Positions 51,289-58,654 of a stretch of DNA of 64,000 bases are shown in pieces. How positions within the stretch are numbered: the stretch's first letter is position 1; the number at the start of each line of letters is the position of its first letter. The stretch covers positions 248,001 through 312,000 of the forward strand of contig NZ_PYAX01000004.1 of assembly GCF_003014735.1 (NCBI RefSeq), given 5' to 3'. The stretch is from Saccharothrix carnea (GTDB lineage Bacteria > Actinomycetota > Actinomycetes > Mycobacteriales > Pseudonocardiaceae). The notes below the pieces were generated by a model that did no database searches, was not told the DNA's origin, and was given only the letters and a program-made list of their open reading frames with translations. Position numbers and translations under genes: made by a program.

Positions 51289-52176
51289 ATGCGCCTGTGC
51301 ACGCAGTGCGGCGCGCCCACGCGGGACGCCGACGACTTCTGCGGCAACTGCGGCACCTACCTGGGCTGGGCGAGCGCGCCACCGCCGGTTCCGGACGAGC
51401 CCGCTGCCGAGGAGCGGCCCGGTCCGGTGCCACCCGGCCGGCCGCAGGCGCGCAGGCCGCTGCCCAGCGCCGTGGACGAGGAGGTGGTGGTCGGGCCGCC
51501 GTGCCCGGCGTGCGGGATCGCGAACCCGCCGGGACGCCGGTTCTGCCGCCGCTGCGCCACGCCGTTGGGGCCCGGTGCGCGGGAGGAGCGCGGCCAGGCA
51601 CGACGTCGGCGGTGGCGGTGGCGGGGCGACACGTCGAGGTGGCTGCGCCGGCTGGTCGTGCTGGCCGCGGGCGCGGTGCTGCTGGTGGCCGCGATCCTGT
51701 TCTACCCCGCGGCGTTGGCGCTGGTCGAGGACGTGCGCGACAAGACGGCCACCCCGGTCGCGGTCGGGCCGAGCAGCAGCACCGCCACCGCGGAGGTGTC
51801 CGGTCACCCGGCGGCGGCGGCCGTGGACGGCCTGTCCAACCGGTACTGGGGTGCGACCGCCGTGGGCGACTCGGTGGAGTTCGGCTTCGCCGCGCCGTTC
51901 CGGCTGCTGTCGGTGGTGGTGCACACGGGCGCGGGCGTGGAGGAGCGGGCGTTCACCGGGCAGGCGCGGGTCGCGGCGCTGGACATGGTCGTGACCACGG
52001 CGGACGGCGGCAGCCGCACCGTGCCGCTGCCCCTGGCCGACCGGGTGGGACCGCAGCGCGTCGACACGGCGGTGAGCGACGTCGTGCGGGTCCGGCTGGT
52101 CGTGCGGGCCGTCGCCGGGCAGGCACCGGGACGGCACATCGCGTTGGGTGAGGTGGAGTTCTTCCGCCGGCCCTGA
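51289..52176 (+). CDS. Zinc-ribbon / transmembrane / discoidin-like protein, candidate membrane anchor of the eCIS
   Basis: 295 aa, starting two bases after the gpI stop. The N-terminus has two zinc ribbons: CTQCGAPTRDADDFCGNCG (3-22) and CPACGIANPPGRRFCRRC (about 67-84). An Arg-rich stretch (RRRWRWRGD) precedes one membrane helix (LVVLAAGAVLLVAAILFYPAALALV, about 120-144). The C-terminal ~140 residues form an F5/8-type (discoidin, NPCBM-like) beta-sandwich: GHPAAAAVDGLSNRYWGA, FGFAAPFRLLSVVVHTG, HIALGEVEFFRR. This predicts a cytosolic zinc-binding head and an outside domain that binds sugar or protein. Its place after gpI and its layout fit the membrane protein (CisA type) reported for Streptomyces CIS; that equivalence is inferred. 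Confidence 0.75.
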   Translation: MRLCTQCGAPTRDADDFCGNCGTYLGWASAPPPVPDEPAAEERPGPVPPGRPQARRPLPSAVDEEVVVGPPCPACGIANPPGRRFCRRCATPLGPGAREERGQARRRRWRWRGDTSRWLRRLVVLAAGAVLLVAAILFYPAALALVEDVRDKTATPVAVGPSSSTATAEVSGHPAAAAVDGLSNRYWGATAVGDSVEFGFAAPFRLLSVVVHTGAGVEERAFTGQARVAALDMVVTTADGGSRTVPLPLADRVGPQRVDTAVSDVVRVRLVVRAVAGQAPGRHIALGEVEFFRRP

Positions 52177-52204
52177 GCACCCATTCGGCCCTGAGCACCC
52201 ATTC
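52169..52204 (+). repeat. 18-bp tandem duplication spanning a stop codon
   Basis: GGCCCTGAGCACCCATTC at 52169-52186 is repeated exactly at 52187-52204, and the first copy contains the TGA of the preceding gene. Two more partial echoes (CAATCCATTCC, GCATCCAT) follow up to 52232. It looks like recent slippage in the gap before the epimerase gene. Confidence 0.8.
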
Positions 52205-52255
52205 CCCGGGCAATCCATTCCCTGGGCATCCATCAGCGAAGGACGGGAGCGGCAC

Positions 52256-53338
52256 ATGGACGTCGTAGTGGTCACCGGCTCGGCGGGCTTGGTCGGAGGT
52301 GAGGCCGTGCGGGCGTTCGCGGCGAGGTTCGACCTGGTCGTCGGCATCGACAACGGGATGCGGCAGGACTTCTTCGGTCCCGCCGGGTCGGTCGCGGCCA
52401 ACCTGGCGCAGGTCGAGCGCATCCCCAACTACCGGCACCACTTGGTGGACGTGCGCGACCACGCCGCGCTCACCGCCCTGCTCGGCGAGTACGGCACGGA
52501 CGTGCGGCTGGTCGTGCACACGGCCGGGCAGCCGAGCGACGAGTGGGCGACCGGGCAGCCCCTGGTGGACCTGGGGGTCAACGCGGTCGGCACGATGAAC
52601 CTGCTGGAAGCCGTCCGCCGGGTCTGCCCCGGGGCGGTGGTCGTGCTGACCTCCACCACGAAGGTGTACGGCGACGCGCCGGACACGCTGCCGTTGGTGG
52701 AGACCGACACCCGGTGGGAGATCGACCCCGTGCACCCGTACCACGAGCACGGCATCGACGAGTCGCTGCGCACGGAGGGCGGCCGGCGGACGTTCTTCGG
52801 GGTGTCGAAGCTGGCCGCCGACCACGCCGCGCAGTCGTACGCGGGCCTGTTGGGGCTGCGGATCGGGGTGTTCCGGTGCGCGAGCGTGACCGGTGCGCGG
52901 CACGCGGGCGTCGAGCAGGACGGGTTCCTGTCGCACCTGGTGCGCAGCGCCGTGCGCGGTGCGCCGTTCCCGGTGATCGGGCACGGCGGCAAGCAGGTGC
53001 GCGACGTGCTGGACGCGCGTGACCTGGTGGAGATGTTCTGGCACTTCTACCGCGATCCGAGGCCCGGCGAGGTCTACCTCGCCGGCGGTGGGCGGGAGCG
53101 CAGCGCGTCGGTGCTGGAGCTGATCGCCCGGTACGAGTACCTGACCGGCCGGGAGGTGCCGTTCGAGTACGTGCCCGAGCGGCGGTTCGCGGACGTGCGG
53201 TGCTGGATCACCGACACCCGCAAGTTCCGCCGCGACTACCCGGGCTGGCGGCCGGTCCACGGGCTGGCCGACATCCTGAGTTCGGTGCACGACCACTGGG
53301 TGGCGGTCGGGCTGAACGGCTTCCCCGTGGGCTCTTGA
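52256..53338 (+). CDS. NAD-dependent sugar-nucleotide epimerase/dehydratase
   Basis: 360 aa; extended short-chain dehydrogenase. The Rossmann start VVVVTGSAGLVGGEAVRAF carries a GxxGxxG-type loop. The active site has STTKVYGDAPD and FFGVSKLAADHAAQSY, where the usual Tyr-x-x-x-Lys appears as Gly-Val-Ser-Lys with the Tyr position altered (the Phe-Phe-Gly-Val-Ser-Lys form is known in CDP-tyvelose epimerase-like proteins). The FRCASVTGARHAGVEQDGF segment and C-terminal substrate domain also fit that subgroup. Substrate unknown. It is the last gene of the eCIS operon, so it may modify a cell-surface glycan receptor, but that is inference from position. Confidence 0.75.
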   Translation: MDVVVVTGSAGLVGGEAVRAFAARFDLVVGIDNGMRQDFFGPAGSVAANLAQVERIPNYRHHLVDVRDHAALTALLGEYGTDVRLVVHTAGQPSDEWATGQPLVDLGVNAVGTMNLLEAVRRVCPGAVVVLTSTTKVYGDAPDTLPLVETDTRWEIDPVHPYHEHGIDESLRTEGGRRTFFGVSKLAADHAAQSYAGLLGLRIGVFRCASVTGARHAGVEQDGFLSHLVRSAVRGAPFPVIGHGGKQVRDVLDARDLVEMFWHFYRDPRPGEVYLAGGGRERSASVLELIARYEYLTGREVPFEYVPERRFADVRCWITDTRKFRRDYPGWRPVHGLADILSSVHDHWVAVGLNGFPVGS

Positions 53339-53380
53339 CCGCCGGTCGGTCCCCGTGTTGAGGTCGATACGGCCTTCGTT

Positions 53381-53439
53381 CTTCAGAGCGTCCAGCGGGC
53401 GTGAAGAATCTTTGTAGACGCGTTTCAGAGCGCGTGAAG
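53381..53439 (+). promoter_or_regulatory. Candidate regulator-binding dyads before the second LuxR-type gene
   Basis: Two related dyads: CTTCAGAGCG...GCGTGAAG (53381-53406, half-sites separated by 16 bases) and TTTCAGAGCGCGTGAAG (53423-53439), in which TTCA and TGAA flank GAGCGCG. Such TTCA-N7-TGAA dyads suit a dimeric LuxR/NarL-type HTH. They lie 50-108 bp upstream of the regulator start, which suggests autoregulation. Confidence 0.45.
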
Positions 53440-53488
53440 CCGCGACTCGCAGACTCGGTGGTGCAATCCGAGACAGCGGGAGGCAGCG

Positions 53489-54109
53489 GTGGAGCGAGTC
53501 CGGGTCGTCGTCCAGGCGGCGGATCACCTGAGCATGACGGGTCTGATCACCTATCTCGGTTCGAGGCCCGATGTGGAACTGCTGGAGGGCACTGTCCAGG
53601 CGAAGCCCGACGTCGTCGTCATGGCGGTCAACCGGCTGAGCACCGAGGTGGTGTCCAGGCTGCGCCGGGCCGCCGCGCACGTCGGGGCGCCGGTGGTGCT
53701 GATCGTGGACGAGGTCGGCGAGTCCGACGTGCTCACGGCGGTGGAGTGCCGGATCGTGGCGATCCTGCCGCGGGCCACGGTGAGCGACCAACTGGTGCTG
53801 CGCAGCGTGCTGTCGGCGGCGTCGGGTGGTGGCGTGATGCCGCCGAACATGGTGGCCGAGCTGCTGCGGCACGTGCAGCGGCTGCAGCAGCAGGTGTTGG
53901 ACCCGGAGGGCGGGCGCGACCGGCTGTCCGCCCGCGAGGCCGACGTGCTGCGGTTGATGGCGGACGGGTTGGACACGGCCGAGATCGCCGGTCGGCTGTC
54001 GTACTCGGAGCGGACCATCAAGAACGTGTTCTACGGGATCACCGCCCGGCTCAACCTGCGCAACCGGCCGCACGCGGTCGCCTACGCCCTTCGGAAGGGG
54101 ATGATCTGA
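53489..54109 (+). CDS. LuxR-type regulator with degenerate receiver domain (copy 2)
   Basis: 206 aa from a GTG after GGGAGG. The N-terminal receiver-like domain has lost the phosphorylation site: the strand that should end in Asp reads DVVVMAVN, the acidic pair is reduced (VVVQAADHLS) and the Lys position reads AILPRA. The C-terminal NarL/LuxR HTH is intact: LSAREADVLRLMADGLDTAEIA, YSERTIKNVFYGITARLNL. It closely matches the copy at 32635-33258 in layout and in the HTH. It probably controls the eCIS operon as a phosphorylation-independent activator. A 59-codon gene starts one base after its stop. Confidence 0.82.
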   Translation: MERVRVVVQAADHLSMTGLITYLGSRPDVELLEGTVQAKPDVVVMAVNRLSTEVVSRLRRAAAHVGAPVVLIVDEVGESDVLTAVECRIVAILPRATVSDQLVLRSVLSAASGGGVMPPNMVAELLRHVQRLQQQVLDPEGGRDRLSAREADVLRLMADGLDTAEIAGRLSYSERTIKNVFYGITARLNLRNRPHAVAYALRKGMI

Positions 54110-54110
54110 C

Positions 54111-54290
54111 ATGGCCGAAACCACGACCAAGCAGGACCGTGCCGCACTGCGCCGGGTGGTCGACCAGGCGCTGCGGGGCATCCGGGCCAACGCCAGAATG
54201 CCCCACCCGGTTCGCCCACAGGCCGAGGCGCGGTGGGTGATGTCCTCGGACGGCGTGATCGACGCACCCACACACCTCTCCGAGGCATGA
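54111..54290 (+). CDS. Small 59-aa protein coupled to the LuxR-type gene
   Basis: ATG at 54111, one base after the regulator stop, and TGA at 54288-54290. The product (start MAETTTKQDRAALRRVVDQAL, end DGVIDAPTHLSEA) has one predicted amphipathic helix (about 10-30) and no membrane segment. Coding is supported by spacing, by codon usage with G/C at third positions, and by the sequence degenerating to C-rich low complexity soon after the stop. No family recognised. Confidence 0.6.
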   Translation: MAETTTKQDRAALRRVVDQALRGIRANARMPHPVRPQAEARWVMSSDGVIDAPTHLSEA

Positions 54291-55150
54291 CCGACTCCCA
54301 CGCGCTGCCGAGATCACCCAGAAGTGGCACAGGCTTCGGGGATGAATGGTCATGCCAAAATTGTTGCCGGGAAAAGAAGGGGTGGCGCCACGGCCCGGAA
54401 AAAGGATCTCTCGGCCCCCTCACGTGCTCAACCCCTCCAACCCCGCCGCCCCCCGACCGCCGACGCCGCCGACCTCACACCGACCGACACCCGACAGCGC
54501 CAACGAGCCAGACCACTGCCGCGCCACCACGCCGCAGCCGAGCCCACGCCCACGCCGAGCCCACGCCCACGGCGAGCCCACGCCGCCACCGTGCCGAAGC
54601 CACGGCCAGGCCCAAGCTGCTGCCGATGCCAGACTGGCCGCTGCTGCGCCTCGGACCGCGCCCGCGACACAGCACGCAGCGCCTCGGACCGCGCCCACAA
54701 CGCGGCGCCCAGGCCCGCCCACGCCCCAGCTGCCCACGAGGTCCGGCCCGATTGCGGCTCAGGCGCCAGTGGGATCAGGCCCGGCCGCAGCCCGAGCGCC
54801 TCGCCGAATCCGGCGCCACGCCTCGGCCCCGCGCACCGGCGGGCACAGAATCGCTGCGGCCCAGCCTGTGGGACCCGGCCGCCGTCCGCGGCCTGGCTGT
54901 TCGCGCGAGCCGTGCGACGCGGCGCCCAGCCGGGACCCAGCCTGGCGTGGGTGGGAAACCGATCCCTGGCCCACTCGCGGGATCCCACCTCCAGCAGCCC
55001 GCGGGATTCGGCGCCCAGCCCCGACGCAGCCCGACACGGGAACGCAGCCCCGGCCGGTTTCGGCTGCCCGCCGGACCTCGGCGCCCGGTTGCGCCCCGGC
55101 CGGTTGCGAGACGCGGGGCGCGGCGGCCCAGGAGCGTGAGGCGTGGGTGG
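54291..55150. other. C-rich low-complexity spacer at the end of the eCIS cluster
   Basis: 860 bp with no supported gene. A short normal-composition stretch (54291-54415) is followed by C-rich sequence with many short direct repeats: GAGCCCACGCC three times near 54540-54590, CGCCTCGGACCGCGCCC twice (about 54648 and 54681), and several GCGCCCAG words. Plus-strand frames stay open through it only because of composition. It resembles the spacers at 13233 and 37135 and may act as a boundary between the eCIS cluster and the regulators. Confidence 0.6.
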
Positions 55151-58100
55151 TCAGTGGGCTTCTGCGATGCGGGTGGCGGTGCGGCGGATGTCCCAGTGGG
55201 CGCCGAAGGTTCGGTAGAGGTCGGTGGCTTCGGTGGCGATTCCTTCGGCTTCGGCGGTTTGGCCGCGGTGGGTGAGGAGGACGGCTTGGTCTTCCAGGGT
55301 CTGTGCCAATTCGAACGTGCGGCCGACCGAGCGGTAGTGGCTGATGACCGGTACGAGGCCTTCCGGGTCGGAGGCCAGGACGCTCCGGCATCGCCGTGCC
55401 GCGGCGGCGGCTCGGGCGGCTTTGGTCTCGCGGGCGGCTTCGGCTTCGCAGGCTTCGACGGCGGCGCGGGCTGTGGCCAGGTCGCCGCACGCCAACGCCT
55501 GCCGCACCAGTTCGGGCAGCCACTGGTGGCGCAGCATCATGTCCGCGTAACGGGTGTCGAGGATCGTGCCGAGCACCTCGACGGCACCGGCGTGGTCACC
55601 TTCGCGCGCCGCCGCCATCGCCTGCGCCGCCACCAGGAAGTCGCAGTTCTCCCGGTACGCCTCGGTCACCAGCGGCAGCGTGAGGCCGGTGGTCAGGTGG
55701 GTGTCGAGCCGCGCGCCGTCGTCCCGGTGGGCGGCGATCAGCGCGACCACGCCGTGCAGCAGCACGGGCCCGCCCTCCCGCAGTCCGAACCCGGTGAACT
55801 CCGGGTCGCCGATGACCGCCTCCAGCCGCGCCACCGCCTCGTCCCACCCGCCGAGCCAGAACTGGTGCACGGCGGCGGCCAGGTGCAGGCCCGCCACCGG
55901 TGTCCCCCGCCCGGCCAGGTCGAACGCCGTCCGCAGCGCGGAAGTGGCCTCCTCCAGCCGATCGAGGCACTGGAGCGTGAAGATGCGGTTGTCCAGCAAC
56001 AACAACCGCAGATCGGTCAGCGCGACGTCGGTGCCGACCACGTCGAGCGCCTGGTCGAGGTACGCGACGGCACGCGGGTAGTCCCGGCGCACCGCCTCCA
56101 CCTGCCACAGCACCTCCAGCGCCTGACCGATGGCGAACGGGTCGGCGGCCCGCTCCCCCGCCTCGATGGCCGCCCGCGCGCTGGCCTCGGCACCGTCCAG
56201 CTCACCGACACCCGCCCGCTGCACCAGCGCCAGCAACGACAGCAGCCGGGCACGCCACATGTCCGACAGCACGGGATCGTCCAACGCCTCCCGCGACGCC
56301 GCCACCGCCTCCTCCGCCCGCGCACCCCGGTACGGCATGTACGCCAACGTCCAGCGCACTTCCGCGATCAGGTCCGGCGACCGCAGTCGCGGCAACGCCC
56401 GGCGCGCGTGCTCCTCGGCCTCCGCGTCCCGCCCGATCCGGAACAACGCACTGCTCAGGTGCGCCATCAACGTCGCGTCACGCTCGTCACGCGCCACCGA
56501 CGACCGCAGGCACCGCTGCAACAGCTCGACCGCCACCAACGGCGCACGGTAGACCAGCGCGGGAGCCTGCGCGACCAGCCAGTCCACCACCCACGAGCCG
56601 ACCTGGTCGGACGCGGCCAGCAGCTGCTCGGCCACGTGGTCGACGGGCGCGCCGGACGCCGCGAGCGCTTGCGCGGCCTGCTGGTGCAGGGCCGTGCGCA
56701 GGGCGGCGGGCGTCCCCTCGTACAGGGCCTGCCGGATGAGCGGGTGCCGGAACGCCATCCGCGGACCGGCGTCGCGCAGCACGCCCGCCGCGATCGCCTC
56801 CTCCAGCCGGGCCGCGAGCTCGAACACCGGCGTGCCGAGCACCACCGACAGGTCGCTCACCGCGAACTCGCCGCCGAGCAGGGCCGACCACCGCAGCACC
56901 TCGCGGGTCGGGTCGGACAGGAAGTCCAGCCGGCCGGTCACCGCGGACACCAGCGACAGCGGCACGCGGTCCAGCGCGTGCACGGCGACGTCCGCCACCC
57001 CCGTATCCACCTCCACGACCCGTTCCCGGACGAGCGCGTCGGCGACCTCGCGGACGTACAGCGGGTTGCCGCCGGCGCGGGCGGCGATGCGGCGCAGCCC
57101 CGGACCGGGCGACGCGCCGACGAGACGTCCGACCAGGCCCGCGACCTCGGTGGCGCCCAACGGGGCGAGGTCGAGGACCGCGCCGCCGCCGGACTCGACG
57201 TCCCGGCGCAGCCGCGCGACCTCGGCCCGGTAGGGCACCGGTCGGGCCGCGCCGACCAGCAGCAGCGGCAGCCGCCGTGCCACGGTGGACAGCCGGTGCC
57301 ACACCTGCGTGCTGGTCTCGTCGGACCACTGCAGGTCGTCCAGCGCGAACACCAGCGGCCCGTCCGCGCACAGCTGTTCCGCCAGGGCGACCAGGCGGTC
57401 GACGGAGCCGAACACCGGGTCGGAGTCGGCGAAGATCGACCCGGCGGGCCGTTCCTGGCGCAGTGCCCGCGCGGTCGCCGCGCGCCGCGGGTCGGGCGAG
57501 CGCGGTTCGACGCCCAGGCAGTCCAGCACGAGCCGCAACGGGAACCGGCTGCCGAGCTCGTCGGCCACGGCGTGGGCGATCTGGTGCCCGGCCCGGTCGG
57601 CCTGGGCCAGCAGCGCGGCCAGCAGCGCCGACTTGCCGATGCCCATCTCGCCCTCGATCCACAGCAACCGGCCCGTGCCGGTGGTGACGTCGTCGACCGC
57701 GCGCCGCACGGCGGCCAGCTCCACGTCCCGCCCGACGAGTTCGGCGTCACGCGGCGGCGGGTCGACCGGTTCGCGTGCGGTCCGCGTCACGGCGGCCGGT
57801 CGGCGCGCGGGGGTCACCGGTTCCCTGTCCGTGCCGCCGAGGATGTGCTCGTGCGCGGCGCGCAGCCGCCGTCCGGGTTCGACCTCCAGTTCCGCCACGA
57901 GCACGCGGCGCGCGTCGCGGAACACCTCCAGTGCCTCCGCGCTGCGCCCGGACCGGTGCAGGGCCAGCATGAGCAGCTCGCGTGCCCGTTCCCGCAGGGG
58001 TTCCTCGGCCACCAGCGCGGTCAGCTCGGCGACGACCTCGGTGTGCGCACCGGACGCGAGGGCGGCTTCGGCGCTCAGTTCCCGCGCGGTGGTCCGCGCC

Positions 58101-58582
58101 TCGCCGAGCCTGCGCCGCTGCGCCTCGGCGAACGGGCCGGTCAGCCCTGCCAGCGCCTCACCACGCCACAGCGCCAGCGCCTCGTCCAGTGCCGTCCGGG
58201 CGGTCACCGGGTCGCCCTCGGCGAGCTGCCGCCTGGCCCGGTCGCGCAACGACTCGAACGCCGCCACGTCCAGCCCGCCGTCCACCAGCAGCCGGTAGCC
58301 CGAGCCGACCGACACCAGCAGCCGCGCGGCGGCGCCCCTGGGCCGGTCCGGTTCCAGTGCCTTGCGCAGCGTCGAGACGTAGGTGTGGACGCTGCCCTCC
58401 GCCGTGGGCGGCGCATCGGCTCCCCACACGCCCGCCACCAGTTCGTCACGCCCCACGCCACCGGAGCGCAGCGCCAGCATCGCGAACAGCGCGCGTGGGC
58501 GCGACGAGCCCAGGTCCACCTCCCGCTCACCCGACCAGGCGCGCACCGTGCCCAGCAGCTCGACCCGCAACGCGCCCGTCAT
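55151..58582 (-). CDS. SARP-family large regulator with ATPase and TPR domains (copy 1)
   Basis: 1143 aa from ATG 58582, after GAGAGGTGG. Domains in order: OmpR-type winged HTH (about 1-95, LRVELLGTVRAWSGEREVDL, LFAMLALRSGGVGRDELVAGVWG), bacterial transcriptional activation domain (about 100-245, HTYVSTLRKALEPDRP, EALEVFRDARRVLVAELEVEPG), AAA/STAND ATPase (Walker A WIEGEMGIGKSALL at about 312, Walker B LVFALDDLQWSDE at about 410), then a long TPR-like helical repeat to the end. AfsR/DnrI-type SARPs of this size activate secondary-metabolism or development genes in actinobacteria. It is followed upstream by a paralogue in tandem. No target genes are visible. Confidence 0.88.
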   Translation of the reverse strand: MTGALRVELLGTVRAWSGEREVDLGSSRPRALFAMLALRSGGVGRDELVAGVWGADAPPTAEGSVHTYVSTLRKALEPDRPRGAAARLLVSVGSGYRLLVDGGLDVAAFESLRDRARRQLAEGDPVTARTALDEALALWRGEALAGLTGPFAEAQRRRLGEARTTARELSAEAALASGAHTEVVAELTALVAEEPLRERARELLMLALHRSGRSAEALEVFRDARRVLVAELEVEPGRRLRAAHEHILGGTDREPVTPARRPAAVTRTAREPVDPPPRDAELVGRDVELAAVRRAVDDVTTGTGRLLWIEGEMGIGKSALLAALLAQADRAGHQIAHAVADELGSRFPLRLVLDCLGVEPRSPDPRRAATARALRQERPAGSIFADSDPVFGSVDRLVALAEQLCADGPLVFALDDLQWSDETSTQVWHRLSTVARRLPLLLVGAARPVPYRAEVARLRRDVESGGGAVLDLAPLGATEVAGLVGRLVGASPGPGLRRIAARAGGNPLYVREVADALVRERVVEVDTGVADVAVHALDRVPLSLVSAVTGRLDFLSDPTREVLRWSALLGGEFAVSDLSVVLGTPVFELAARLEEAIAAGVLRDAGPRMAFRHPLIRQALYEGTPAALRTALHQQAAQALAASGAPVDHVAEQLLAASDQVGSWVVDWLVAQAPALVYRAPLVAVELLQRCLRSSVARDERDATLMAHLSSALFRIGRDAEAEEHARRALPRLRSPDLIAEVRWTLAYMPYRGARAEEAVAASREALDDPVLSDMWRARLLSLLALVQRAGVGELDGAEASARAAIEAGERAADPFAIGQALEVLWQVEAVRRDYPRAVAYLDQALDVVGTDVALTDLRLLLLDNRIFTLQCLDRLEEATSALRTAFDLAGRGTPVAGLHLAAAVHQFWLGGWDEAVARLEAVIGDPEFTGFGLREGGPVLLHGVVALIAAHRDDGARLDTHLTTGLTLPLVTEAYRENCDFLVAAQAMAAAREGDHAGAVEVLGTILDTRYADMMLRHQWLPELVRQALACGDLATARAAVEACEAEAARETKAARAAAAARRCRSVLASDPEGLVPVISHYRSVGRTFELAQTLEDQAVLLTHRGQTAEAEGIATEATDLYRTFGAHWDIRRTATRIAEAH

Positions 58583-58654
58583 CCCGAGATCCACCTCTCG
58601 TCCACCACCCTGACCGAGCACCGCACCACCCCGACCACTACCGCCCGCCGCCAC

